This document shows positions 31,700 to 42,189 of a stretch of DNA of 64,000 nt, piece by piece. Origin of the DNA: Bathynomus jamesi (taxonomy: Eukaryota; Arthropoda; Malacostraca; Isopoda; Cirolanidae); NCBI GenBank assembly GCA_023014485.1, contig JAJOZX010012084.1, positions 37,654 to 101,653 of the forward strand, in the 5' to 3' direction. How positions within the stretch are numbered: the stretch's first letter is position 1; each line of letters starts with the position of its first letter. The notes under the pieces were generated by a model. It was not told the DNA's origin, did no database searches, and worked only from the letters and a program-made list of their open reading frames with translations. A program made the translations under genes and the position numbers.

Positions 31700-33172
31700 C
31701 GAACACGCATAAATCTGCCACCTTCTCCATTCTGCTGGGCCGAAATGATGGGTAAGATTCTCCGAGTCCCGTTTTACCACAGGTGACATGATCATTCCCG
31801 CGTTGAATTGTGGCGACATTTATAGATATCTTTGCGTTGAGATTGGGATGATCGGATCAAAGTCAGGGGCCTTATCCACAACACGCTACAGGCACTATTT
31901 TGTGCAAGGTCCCCTGGATGCACTGGACCGCTTGGTCCGGGATCGCATGCGGCAGTGGTTCCATCTTCCGAAGGATGTTCCACTCGTTTTCTTATACGCA
32001 GTGTGGCGGATGGAGAGCTCGGCATTCCCTGTCTACACTATAAGGTCCCTATAATAATAATCAAACAGATAACTGGACTGGTTCATAGCTCAGATCCGCT
32101 CGCCAGGGCTGTATCTGTGCATCCCCTAGGAGATCGTCAAATCGTCTCATCGCCTCGTGTCCTCCGGCCAGAATTAGAGACCTGGAACTTCGAACACCTG
32201 AAAAAAAAATCAATGACCAACTTCGCCTGAAACTCTACAGTTCTGTTGACGGTAGAAGGCTGAGCGGGGATGGTATGGTATCCCATATGTCGATTCACGA
32301 CGGCACATGTCTCATGAAAGGTGGCGACTTTATATACACCATCGAAGTCCGAGACGGAGTGATTCTCACGATAAAAAGGCGGGTACAGGGTCGTCAGGGA
32401 GTCCCGGCACCACGTTGTGAGGCAGTGTCCTGTGGGAGATGGCCTCGGGCATCTCCTGCAGGACTGCCTCAACATCCACCGACTCCGCGTAAAGAGTCAT
32501 AACCGTGTCGTGAGATTAGCGCGGAGGTTCGTCGCGATGCTGAAGCTACCGTTGTGGTAGAATCCGTCGTCTCCATTCCGTTGGGCCTTGGCGACCTGAC
32601 CCGTTTGTTGTACGGGACGGTGAGGTCATCATCATCATCATCGCACAGATCATAGCAAACTCCAACTGTACGACTCTTGAAGCGGCTCACCTACGGAAGA
32701 TTCGTCGTTACGATGAGCCTGACGTTAGGCAATGGGCCCCCCAATTGGGCACGGCAGTTGAATGAGCCCTATCAGTTTGGTAGAGTAACGACATTAACTG
32801 TGTCGTGGCGAGAACTAATATATCTCGGCTTCTGCGAGAACCTCCGAGTAGAACTCAGGATATTGAAACTGCGTGTGGTCCTTAACTTGGAAATGTCATC
32901 CTACATCTGGAATTGGCGAAAATGGAGGGGTATCAGGGACGGACATCGACGGGATCGGCCGCCCGAAGCTGAGCCACCCGGTCCTAGAGGCAGGCTACTT
33001 CCGCCACTGTTCGATGGGCTTCAAGTTCTAAGCCCTGGAACAAGTTCATCGGTAGAGGTCGCGGCTGTGCACGAGACTACAACGATCAACCAAGATCTAT
33101 GCCAAGTGTCCTCTACTGATGGCCCTACTACTATTCAGTATGCCAGGATATAAAGCAAACATTGGAAATAAA
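31700..33172 (+). pseudogene. R2-like retrotransposon 3' half, decayed
   Basis: Fragments in shifting frames give an R2-type order. First comes an RT thumb region (LDALDRLVRDRMRQWFHLPK, then VADGELGIP). Next comes the Cys-His region (HLLQDCLNIHRLRVKSHN), then the RDSTLEAAHLRKIRRYDEPD-type segment before the restriction-like endonuclease. At least three frameshifts and several stops are present. The 3' end abuts 28S rRNA sequence exactly where R2 elements insert (next feature), which strongly supports R2. The 5' side is cut off and joined to an unrelated LINE fragment. Confidence 0.72.
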
Positions 33173-33471
33173 TAGTCAAATGCCTGGTCATCTAATTAGT
33201 GACGCCCATGAATGGATTAACGAGATTCAGACTGTCCTTATCTATTGTTTAGCAAACCTACAGGCAGGGAAACGTCCCTGTGAGACTGCGGGGAGGGTAG
33301 ACCCTGGCTCTAATTCGACATTATAGAGAGAGACGAGAGGTATAACGTAAGTGGGAGGCCGGGCCGTGTCCCGGGCGCAGATCGGGGCGCTTTTCCAGCT
33401 CGCTCAGACCTTCCCTGCCGTCGTTGGAATACCACTGCTGTCGTCGTTTCTCCACTAACTGGGTGAGATGG
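33173..33471 (+). rRNA. Diverged 28S rRNA fragment downstream of R2
   Basis: TAGTCAAATGCCTGGTCATC, CTAATTAGTGACGCCCATG and AATGGATTAACGAGATT match the 28S segment directly 3' of the R2 insertion point. Further on, AGTGGGAGGCC and GGAATACCACTGCTGTC with CACTAACTGGGTGA follow in the correct order. Many changes fall at otherwise invariant positions (for example GACGCCCATG for GACGCGCATG), so this is a pseudogene outside a functional rDNA array, not an expressed rRNA. Confidence 0.82.
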
Positions 33472-33529
33472 ATGGGCGTGCAGTTCCCTCTAGTTAAAAG
33501 AGGGCGATGGTCACGAGAATTCTAGACTC

Positions 33530-33612
33530 AAGCGGCGGCGGCGTTGTTGGTGGTGGTGGTGGTGGTGGTGGTGTTGGTGTTGGTGTTGTTGGTGTTGTTG
33601 GTGCACCATCAT
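33530..33612. repeat. (GGT/GTT)n microsatellite
   Basis: GGCGGCGGCG then GTTGTTGGTGGTGGT-type triplets. It follows ~60 bp of unassigned sequence after the rRNA fragment. Confidence 0.95.
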
Positions 33613-34401
33613 CATTGTACCGAATGTATCGCATGTTCGGTGATGTCAGATGTTAAAAAGAAAAACGGGTTCTATTCAAACTCCGGATAGAAACTTGGGT
33701 ACAACCTTTATGATTCAAAGAAATACAAATCCTTAGTTTTAAAAATTCCATACGTATATCATCATCATAAAAAAATAATAGTTATTTCTACTCTGCCATT
33801 TTCACTGGATCGTAACCCTCAAGATTCGAGCAGTAAAAAAATAGAAACCATGATAACCACCAGTAAAAATTCATCTTTTGGAAAGCCTCCACTATTGAAT
33901 TAATATATATTTCTTTAAAATCTTTATATTGTACATGTTCAGTATTTTAAAAGTCTTCAATAAACAATTTTTTTAATTTAATTAAAAACTTAAAATAATG
34001 GTAAAAACACAATATGGAGAACTATTTACAGGTTCTTATTAATACAAATTGTAATGTACATTCATGGATACACTAACTAAGCACCAGGTTATAGGTTTAA
34101 AACTCCATGCATGATCCTTTAATAAGCTAAACAGAACTAGACCAAATTTTAAAGTGTCTGATTAAATTAACATTTGTCCATACTAAAAGAAAGATTAAAG
34201 GAAATCACATTTATCTTTATTAACTATATCCCTACCGAATTCAAGACATTTATTTTCGATTTTATCCACTTCTGATAAGCGAATTTTGAAACACAGCCGA
34301 CAATTATTAATATAAAGTCATAATAAAAAATTATATTTCTAAACAACTGATCCAACAAAGAAATACTAAAATTATAATTGCATTTAAATGCAAAATCAAG
34401 T
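33613..34401. other. AT-rich 3' flank of the zinc-finger gene
   Basis: Contains no ORF. Being downstream of the minus-strand stop at 34402, it probably includes the 3' UTR; several TTTATT strings (AATAAA on the minus strand) occur, for example near 34226 and 33955. No other feature. Confidence 0.45.
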
Positions 34402-35631
34402 TTAGGACATTTTACAATTCATTTTTCTTACGAGTTTATGTTTAGTAGTGCAGTCTCGTTTATAACATTTAAATGTTGTTTTCGCATAACGTAATTCATG
34501 TCTCTTGAAATTACTTTTGTCATTCGTACCATAATCACATTCAGAACATTTAAATTCTTTCGTTTTTGTATGAGTTAATATATGTCTCCTCAAGTTATAT
34601 TTGTCATATGTACCATAATCACATTCAGAACATTTCAATGTTGTTTTCGCGTGAACTAACTCGTGCTTCTCGGAGTGATTATTTTTACTCGTATCATAAT
34701 CCCATTCACAACATTTAAATTTAGTTTTCGCGTGACCTAATTCGTGTCTCTTGAAGAGACTTTTCTTACTCGTACCATAATCACATTCAGGACATTTATA
34801 CGATAATGTTACACGATTTAGTTTCTGATCCTTAAAATCAGGTTTACCAAAAATATCATAATTACGCACGGAACATTTACGTAATTTGGAGCTTAAATGT
34901 TTTCTTTGATGTCTCCATAAATTACTGTTGTCATTAGTAGCATATTCACATTTCGAACATTGCAATCGTTTGGTTTTTGAATGAATTGGTTCGTGTCTTT
35001 TTATGTCACTTCGTTTTTTAGTAAAATAGTCACATTTAGAACAGTTAAATAACTTCCCTCCCAAATGAATCAATTCGTGTCTCCTGAATTGCCGTTCGTA
35101 AATAGATTTGTAATCACATTTAGAACATTTATAAAGATTTGTTTCCGAATGATATAATTCGTGTCTCTTGAAATCCTTCTTATAGTTAGTACTATAATCA
35201 CATTTACGGCAATTATATAATTTTGTTTTAGAATGTTTTAATTCGTGTTTCTTTAAATTACTACAGTACTTACTAACATAATCACATTCGGAGCATTCAA
35301 AAATCTTTGCTTTTAAATATGTTATGTCACTCTTAATTTCGAGGTGATGTCTAGTTTTGTTCCAGTATTCAGGCTTTGGTGAAGTGTTTTCAGAGTCTTT
35401 CAGCTTTTCATAATTTCCAATATTTAATTTTTCGAGTTTAACTATTGGATACCTGGAGTTTACAATGCTACTGAAGAGGGTTCTGTCACTCAGTGAATTA
35501 TCATTATCATTTTCATTTTCATTTTTCGCGCTTTCTTTTTCTGTTTCCTTATGAGGAGAATAATTTGCCATATCAAGAGGCAAATTAGAGACAAAATCGT
35601 GAGTCTCTTCTTCAGTTGATGCTTTTGAACC
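34402..35631 (-). CDS. C2H2 zinc-finger protein, last exon
   Basis: An open frame runs from a splice acceptor (TTTCAG on the minus strand, 35632-35637) to the stop at 34402. It encodes GSKASTEEETHDFVSNL, an acidic linker, and then about eleven C2H2 fingers in tandem. Typical fingers read CSECDYGTNDKSNFKRH; the linkers are mostly AKTTFK or HSKTKL types. Two fingers are degenerate: CSVRNYD lost a Cys spacing, CCEWDYD is altered, and the last is incomplete. The recurring CDY-T spacing resembles REST-like or Xfin-like arthropod arrays. It should be a sequence-specific DNA-binding nuclear protein. The exon phase joins in frame with the candidate exon at 42065-42183. No frameshift, so probably functional. 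Confidence 0.85.
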   Translation of the reverse strand, partial: GSKASTEEETHDFVSNLPLDMANYSPHKETEKESAKNENENDNDNSLSDRTLFSSIVNSRYPIVKLEKLNIGNYEKLKDSENTSPKPEYWNKTRHHLEIKSDITYLKAKIFECSECDYVSKYCSNLKKHELKHSKTKLYNCRKCDYSTNYKKDFKRHELYHSETNLYKCSKCDYKSIYERQFRRHELIHLGGKLFNCSKCDYFTKKRSDIKRHEPIHSKTKRLQCSKCEYATNDNSNLWRHQRKHLSSKLRKCSVRNYDIFGKPDFKDQKLNRVTLSYKCPECDYGTSKKSLFKRHELGHAKTKFKCCEWDYDTSKNNHSEKHELVHAKTTLKCSECDYGTYDKYNLRRHILTHTKTKEFKCSECDYGTNDKSNFKRHELRYAKTTFKCYKRDCTTKHKLVRKMNCKMS

Positions 35632-36185
35632 CTGAAATATATTTACAGTACATTAACTAAAGTACACACACACGCAAGAAAGAAAATAATGACCAGAAAG
35701 GTCTCGCAATTTGAGGAAAAAATTTTCAATAGCGAGATGTATGTAAAAGCAAAAACATGTTTCCACTATAAATGGGAACCAAACGTATAATAAGTTAAAA
35801 ATAGATACGAATAATAGAGCCTAGAGCCCTACGGCCTACGAGAAACCTAATAAATATCACACAACCGACTGGTTGTGTCAATTACAAAATCCTGTTGATA
35901 GATTGAAATTCGCGATAAAAATAGCGCAACGACCTCAACAAATCTAGATCATTTTTCTCGGTAGATCTAAAAAGAAATTTTGTTGCTAGTTTGTAACCCA
36001 ATTATTAAGACTGATTATTTTTTTATAAGAGAGGAGAGAAAAATAAGACTTAGAAGCACCAGTATGCATTGCATGCTTATGGATTTAATTTCTGCTTTCG
36101 GTCTGAATTCCCTTCACCCATTTAATCACACTACAAATTTTGCTTATGAGATGAACATGAAGGGTTCTATCTATCTATCTATCAA
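35632..36185 (-). other. Intron sequence, zinc-finger gene
   Basis: The start of the ~6.4-kb intron on the genomic left; AT-rich, with no ORF supported. A (CTAT)n tetranucleotide run at about 36168-36183 borders the Merlin element. Confidence 0.5.
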
Positions 36186-36188
36186 AAT

Positions 36189-37546
36189 GAATCTTTTCCT
36201 TTTGACAGACTGTGAATTATTGAAGTTATAAACACGTTTTTCTGGAACAGTTTTTAACGCTGATTACAGTGATGATAATCATTTCTTGGAGAAATGCTTC
36301 TTTTTTGAGTTAAACCCTTTTTAACCCACATAGTGTAGTTTCAGTGACTTCTCGATAAACTTATCACATTTATTGCATTTAAAATGAACAAAACGCATAG
36401 ACAGTTTGGAAATTGTGGCTATTTAAATGTGATCGTATTGCTATTTATAATATATTGTGATTATTTAAATGTGATTTACACTTTTTTCCAATTGTTTCAG
36501 AAATAAGATGAATTTGCAAAGATTATATAATACTAATAAGAACCGAAAGAGATGCTATTTATTTTTTTCAAATCCATGGAATTATACCAAAGGAAAAAAT
36601 TGTCGGAGAAAACGTTTAAGTTTGGCGATATCAGAAATTTGGACGCAATGAAAAAGTATCAGTTAGAAAGAACACATGGTTGCAAGGCACGACAATTCCT
36701 TTGTGCAAAATAATTATATTTATTTACGCTTCGAGTAAGGAATAAAGTTTTGTGATGAAGTTGAATTTAACCTAATTTAACCCTTTATTGACCAAATATT
36801 TTGTAGGGTTAAGTTATGAATGCGTGTATTCGAAAGGTTAGAAATTTGACCCTTTTTGGGAGGGGGGGGATCTTTTTGTTTCAGGTGTGCCCAGAGGCTT
36901 TATTAAAAAATCCTATAGTCATAGGAGGGCCCAATACAACTGTCAAGATAGATAAAATGCTATATTCCAAAATGCTACATTCCAAAAGAAAATATAATCG
37001 AGGGCGTATGCTTCTAGAGCAGTGGGTGTTTGGAGGAATATGCAGGTAAACGCGAAATTGTTTTTTATATGCAGCGCTTCGGCGGGAGGCATAAAAACAA
37101 AAATGCATAAAAACAGACTGGGACAAAAATTATATCCGACATGTGGAAATCTTATAAAGACCTGGAGAATCTGCAAAGTTATGACTACCAACATCTTACA
37201 GTTAATCAGTGAGAAGTTTATAGATCCGATAACAAATACTCTCACACAGACAAGTGAGGCATTATGGAATGTAGCCAAACAACGGAATAAGCGTCACTGG
37301 GGCAACCACAAAAAGTTAATCGATTCATATCTCTGAGTTTATGTGGAGACAAAGGAACAGAGGAAAAGACTTGTTCACTGAAATCCTGAAAGCAATTTCT
37401 GATTTTCAAGTGTATTAAATCCTACTTTCAATTTTTTTGGTTTCTCCAAAAAAATAATATTTGTAAAAATCAGCAGATAAAACTGGTCTAGAAAAACGTG
37501 TTTATATTTCAATAATTCATAGTCCGTCAAACAGAAAAGAGCCATA
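36189..37546 (+). mobile_element. Merlin-type transposon with long inverted ends
   Basis: The ends are related inverted repeats of ~130-150 bp (36189-36330 and about 37400-37546) sharing GACTGTGAATTATTGAA / GACTATGAATTATTGAA and ATAAACACGTTTTTCT. Between them lies a decayed transposase of the IS1595/ISXO2-like (Merlin) kind. Both flanks are tetranucleotide repeats (CTAT and CATA), which hides the 8-bp target duplication expected for Merlin. Confidence 0.7.
36880..37402 (+). pseudogene. Merlin (ISXO2-like DDE) transposase relic
   Basis: Readable blocks in order: IGGPNTTVKIDK (normally IGG...VEIDES, so the first catalytic region is altered), KRKYNRGRMLLEQWVFGG, then FIDPITNTLTQTSEALWNVAK, NHKKLIDSYL, a stop, and EFMWRQRNRGKDLFTEILKAI. 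Together these are the core of Merlin transposases (FVDP.TG.HTN.IE..W...K then FMWR). One stop lies between IDSYL and EFMWR and at least one frameshift lies near 37050. The protein would cut and paste DNA; this copy is dead. Confidence 0.78.
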
Positions 37547-37646
37547 TACATATATACATACATACATACATACTAACAAAATGGTGGAAGGAAGGAAGGA
37601 AATAGCAGTACTTCACCGGCGCTTCGACTGCCGAGGTCATATCGCG

Positions 37647-37675
37647 CCCAGACAGACAGACAGACAGACAGACAA
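37647..37675. repeat. (CAGA)n microsatellite
   Basis: Seven CAGA units; a shorter (CATA)n run lies at 37548-37572 and GGAAGGAAGGAA at about 37586-37600. Confidence 0.95.
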
Positions 37676-37769
37676 GGAACTGGGAGTGAGCAACGACGAA
37701 AGCAGAACAGCTGCAGCTGGTTAATGCTACTGAATGGTAGTTAAGCGAGACGTCGGGTTCTTATTGGGC

Positions 37770-39251
37770 TTAAAAAAAGGGGAGTACCACTGCCTCCGTC
37801 CAACAGGAAGGGGAAGTTTTTATGCAGGAAGGATGGGCCAAGGCGAATGTCCGCAAAAGCGCACCCCCATCCCCATAGAAGAAGAGAACCAAATCAAGGT
37901 CCGGGGTTTTTGGGATGCCTAGATACATTGCGTTTGAAAGATGGGAGGTCAGACAGGAGGAAAGATGCATTGAGGAAGATTGTTCCAGAGTTGGACAGAA
38001 AAGGAATGAGTGTGTAGAAAGTGTGGGGGGGCGGGGATTTGAAGGGGGGCGGGGATTTGAAGGGGGCGGGGATTTGAAGGGGGGCGGGGATTTGAAGGGG
38101 GGCGGGGATTTGAAGGGGGGCGGGGATTTGAAGGGGGGCGGGGATTTGAAGGGGGGCGGGGATTTGAAGGGGGGCGGGGATTTGAAGGGGGGCGGGGATT
38201 TGAAGGGGGGCGGGGATTTGAAGAGGCGAAAAGTCTTTGATTCTACCCGGTCAAGTACGGCTGTGTGGGTTGAGCCACCAAACAAATGAGAAGCATACTC
38301 CATACAGGAGCGAAGAAGACCCCTGTACAGACACAGCAACTGAGTGGGGGTGAAGAAACCGCAGAGGTGGTACAGCACACCTAACCTCTTAGAAGCTGTT
38401 TTAGGAAGATAGTATACGTGATCTTTCCAGGAAAGTTCACGGTAAAAGGAAACGCCAGAAATGTTAAAAGAGGAGGAAGGATTGAGTTGTGTGTTGTTGA
38501 AGGTAACGGCATAGTCGTGTGGAAGGTTGTGACGACTAGACAGATGGAGGAACCGAGTTTTTGAGGCGTTGAAAGCATCAAGATTTTCTCTGCCCCAATC
38601 AGAGATAGCAGAAAGATCAGAGGTTAGGGGCTCCATAGCGGCCCCACGCGAATCATGGAGTGACTGCTGTGAGGGACGCTTTGGGAAGCGGGTGGAGAAG
38701 TGAAGAGTGGAATCATCGGCATAGGAGTGAGTAGGACAGGAAGTACGAATTAAAAGATCATTAATAAATAAAAGGAAAAGTGTGGGTGACAGGACAGAAC
38801 CCTGAGGAACACAACTGTTAACAGCTTCAGAACAGTGGTCATCTACAACCGCAACTATAGATCGGCAAGAAAGGAAGTTAGAGATAAAGGCACAGATAGA
38901 AGGATAGAAACTGAAGGAGGGCAGTTTGAAAATTAAAGATTTGTGCCAGACTCTACCAAAAGCTTTCGATATGTGTAGCGCAATAGCAAAAGTTTCACCG
39001 AAATCCCGAAAGGAGGATGACCAAGAGTCAGAGATATATGCAAGAAGATCGTTAGTAGTGTGTCCCTTGCGAAGGATAGATTCAAAAACTTTGGAAAGGC
39101 AAGAATTCAAAGCAAATGAGCGATAGTTGGATGGTTGAGAGCGGTCACCATTTTTTGGGACAGACTGAATGGAAGCAAACTTCCAGCAGGAAGGAAGAAT
39201 ACCAGATGAGAGACAAAGACGAAAGAGTTTGCCTAGGCAAGGTATCAGCAC
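37770..39251 (-). pseudogene. Reverse transcriptase of LINE D with an 18-bp minisatellite in frame
   Basis: Fingers: WKFASIQSVPKNGDRSQPSNYRS, normally VPKKG. Palm: SCVPQGSVLSPTLFLLFINDL and SYADDSTLHFS, where YADD is the catalytic pair. Thumb: LSWKDHVYYLPKTASKRLGVLYHL. After DRVESKTFRLFKSPPP the frame enters nine FKSPPP and two shifted SNPRPP repeats (38026-38226), then resumes C-terminal sequence. The catalytic box looks intact. The first strand of the domain (before ILPSCWK) and the ~10 residues around DFxKAFD (here ALHISKAFGRV, missing the first Asp) are altered. It is inactive. Confidence 0.8.
38026..38226. repeat. 18-bp G-rich minisatellite, 11 units
   Basis: The unit GGGGGGCGGGGATTTGAA is repeated about eleven times, with one-base G-run length changes near 38040 and 38060. 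The G-runs (4-6 G, several per 40 bp) could form G-quadruplexes on the plus strand. Being 18 bp, it keeps the LINE frame on the minus strand. Confidence 0.95.
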
Positions 39252-39558
39252 AGCACAGAAGCACAGTTCTTAAGAACAACAGGAGGAACACCATTAGGAC
39301 CGTACGCCTTCCTAGAGTTGAGCACAGATATGGCAGAAAGAACATCTTTAGAAGAGATTCTAATTTCAGACATAATACAGTAAAGTCAGAGGGGGAGGAG
39401 ATTGAGGAACAGCACCGGAATCGTCCAGGGTTGAATTGTAAGCGAAAGTTCGAGTGAAGAGTTCAGTTTTATCAGGAGAAGAGACGGCACCTGAGCTGCC
39501 GGAATGGAAAAAAGGAGGGGAAAGAAGAGGAAGTAAAGTAGTTGAAGAAGTTCTTAAG

Positions 39559-39909
39559 CTAGATGCTAGAAAGAGCAAGAATTAGAATTGCATAGGTTTT
39601 CACATTTTTGTCGGATGAAGAACAGATTTTGCACGATTCCGGGAAGAAATATAAGCCGAGTGAGTCAGGAGTTGGATAGCGACGGTACCTTCTAAAAGAA
39701 TCCTCTCTGTTGCGGATAGCATTAGAACAAGTGAAGTTAAACCAAAGTTTTTTTTTTGCATTAGTAGTAGGAATAGAATATGGAATGTACGCCTCCATGC
39801 CCGAAAGAATCACCTCCGTGATGAGCTCAGCACACTCGGAAGGGCCCCGTCCACGGAAGCAGTAATCATTCAATCGGAAATCACAGAAGTACTGCCTAAG
39901 GCCTCCCAA
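39559..39909 (-). pseudogene. EN-RT linker of LINE D
   Basis: Reads MGGLRQYFCDFRLNDYCFRG then TTNAKKKLWFNFTCSNAIR. This is the pattern of an LINE linker in which a KK-W-F-C-A segment follows the endonuclease (compare VPWWTPEC-A in LINE A). It joins the EN ORF directly at 39909/39910. Confidence 0.6.
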
Positions 39910-40600
39910 TCAGCCCTGCCAAAGTGCCAAAGGCCGAATTGGAGCGATAGGACAGGAAACAGATACAAGATTGTGATCGGAGGAGCCCAACGGGGAAAAA
40001 GGTTTCACAGAGTAAGGAGGAGGATGAGAGGTAAGAAATAAATCCAGAATGTTTGACTTATCTCGAAGGCGATCGGAGATACGAGTTGGGTGCTGTACAA
40101 TCTGCTCCAGGTCATTTAGGATAGAAAAGTTGTAAGCTCGTTCACCAGGGATGCTGGTGAAATGGGAGGAAAGCCAAAGGTGGTAGTGAACATTAAAATC
40201 TTCTAAAATGGAGATTTCAGCAAAGGAAGAGCGGGAAAGAATGTATTCCACTTTGGAAGCGAGGTAGTTAAAGAATTTTGGATAGTCAGTAGAATTAGGG
40301 GAAAGGTAAACAGCGCAGATGTATTTAGTTTGAGAGTGGCATGTAAGCCGTAGCCAGAGGGTATAGAATTCGAAAGATTCAAGTTCGGGAATACGAGAAC
40401 AAGTTAGGTCATTGCGTACATATACGCAACATCCACCTTTGGAGTGAAATTGAGTATAGAGAAAGTAAGAGGGTACAGAAAAGGGGTTGCTGTCAGTCGT
40501 CCCAGACACCGAGTTTCAGTTAGGAAAAGATAAGGTTTAGAAGAGAGGGTGTTCAACAGATTAAAAGTTGGAAAAAAGGCCACGATTGTTGCAGAAGTTT
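39910..40600 (-). pseudogene. Apurinic-type endonuclease domain of LINE D
   Basis: Readable parts: LNFCNNRGL and LFLTETRC (N and E motifs, about 40600-40500), [31 protein letters not shown] (normally LGDFN, here EDFN), DLFLTSHPP and [11 protein letters not shown] (the SDH catalytic His). A frameshift separates the first part from 40509. The protein would nick target DNA for target-primed reverse transcription. Confidence 0.78.
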
Positions 40601-40869
40601 AAAAAAAGTGAATCAGACAGAGGCCCAGAACATCTCGAATGGGCGGTAGCAGATCCAGCCCCACTGCCCGGGTCTGCATTCCCGGTATCGGCAGCGGGGG
40701 AGCCAGAAGTGGGGACATTTATGGTCCCCTCTTCAGGGGACTCCGAGGCTCTTGAAGTTTATGCCATTTTCCTTTTCTTAATTTTGAAAAGATTATGTAG
40801 CGTGTAAGTGCATATAATATGTGTGAGGAATATGGAGAGAAATGCTCACAAGGTAGATGAGACACGGAA

Positions 40870-41990
40870 AAAGATCAGCTAAGGAGGACAGTGACAGGAG
40901 AAACGAGAGTTCCAGCACTCCCTCTCTTCTGTTTAACCCCCCCCCCCTCACCTGGAGTACTTCCCTGGTCGATTTGTCTCCTACCCCTCCACCCAGACTC
41001 AATTATAGAGGGTGAGTAGGAAGAAGAGTCGTCGGGTGTAGATGAATCATTTGAAAATGAATGCCGTAGCGGCCGGGCAGACTTGCCGCAAGAAGCCAAC
41101 ACAGAGTGCAGGTCCAACATTGAAAAAAAAAAGAGACGGTTGTAAGGGAAATTATTGGGAGTCTGGGAAAGAGGAGGGAAACGAGTAAGCCAAGCCTTAC
41201 GCCGGAGGAAAGCGGGATCACGGTAATTATATCAGGCGACGATTGAAGCAATAGACAAGGCCAAGACCTCGGCGACCACAGCAGGGGGGATAACACTGGA
41301 CGTCCGTCTATCATAACGACTGTGGGAGGGCGAGAGGAAGGTTTACCATAGATCTTTCGAATCTTGTTCCAGATTCGGGAAGAGGGTGTGTGGGAAGCGA
41401 GGGAAGAAATGTAGGTTCGCCAGGAAAAGGGGGGGGGCTTCACGGACCGTGTGACGGGCCTAAGCCCGCGCTCGTTTGAAAGCTATTGAGTTAGCAAGCG
41501 ATGAGTTGCACTGAAATCGGCAAAAGGCAGACTTCTTAGTACGAATGGCCAGAGCGCATGCTGGGGTCCACCATAGAACCGAAGAGGTGGATGAGCGGGA
41601 AAATGCGCTGACTTGGGAATGGAAGACAGAGCGGCACAAGTGATGTGATTGGTGAGGTAGGTAGAGGGCAGCGTCGACCGACAAAGTTACCTGGAACTGA
41701 GGTGGTTCGAGAGAGAACCTGAAAGAGAGGTCAGTCAGCCTTGGCGGGAAACCAACGGGTAGGAAGAGCGGAGGAGCCGAAGGCCTGGGACGTATGGAGA
41801 TCTAATGAAAGAAAGGAAACATGGCCCCAGCTTGGACAATTCACAATTAGTAGGCGCAGTTGACGGAATCTCAAACTCAGCATGATCTGAATATATGTTA
41901 GTGAGAGATGTCCAGGCCCCGCCTTCGTATTGGGATACTTCTTTAAAAGGGATGGGTTTATCAACGGTCACCCAAGAAAGTGACAAACAT
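40870..41990 (-). pseudogene. Second LINE fragment, EN-RT linker region
   Basis: Blocks in several frames: VDKPIPFKEVSQYEGGAW (41986 on), SVLWWTPACALAIRTKKSAF, SRIWNKIRKIYGKPSSRPP and DGRPVLSP, then FSMLDLHSVLASCGKSARP. These match the linker between endonuclease and RT of Jockey/R1-type LINEs (compare VPWWTPECAEAVRAKKKA in LINE A). It is a fragment of a different family from LINE D, inserted next to it in the same intron. Confidence 0.65.
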
Positions 41991-42064
41991 TTTCAGACGC
42001 TATTCCGTTACTATTCTGTAAGGAAGCTCACTAACGCTAATTATGTTATTAACTTTCTTTGTAC

Positions 42065-42183
42065 CTGAAGGGAGATGGTTTCAGATTTACTACAGTCACT
42101 TTTCTTATCGTGAAAATGGTTGGAATAATCTTGAGTTTCTTCTTTAAGGATTCCACTCAAATTAACCGCATCATCTTTCGCTC
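42065..42183 (-). CDS. Candidate upstream exon of the zinc-finger gene
   Basis: On the minus strand a polypyrimidine stretch and AAG acceptor precede ~40 codons reading AKDDAVNLSGILKEETQDY and ending KSETISLQ, then a GTACAAAG donor (42064 leftwards). The exon ends in phase 0, and joining it to 35631 gives an open frame (SLQ-GSKAS). The sequence is acidic and similar in style to the start of the last exon. No cDNA evidence; the promoter and first exon are not visible. Confidence 0.5.
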
Positions 42184-42189
42184 CTTCGA

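Larger units (their letters stand above)
37770..40800 (-). mobile_element. LINE (non-LTR) element D, decayed
   Basis: Read leftwards: a start region (about 40800-40600), endonuclease (about 40600-39910), linker (39909-39559) and RT (39251-37770). It lies inside the zinc-finger gene intron, on the same strand as the gene. No poly(A) end is clear. It is split by frameshifts but each block is long. Confidence 0.8.

Noticed and set aside
37915..38289. Plus-strand Gly-rich ORF (FEGGG repeats)
   Set aside because: Opposite-strand shadow of the minisatellite in the LINE RT.
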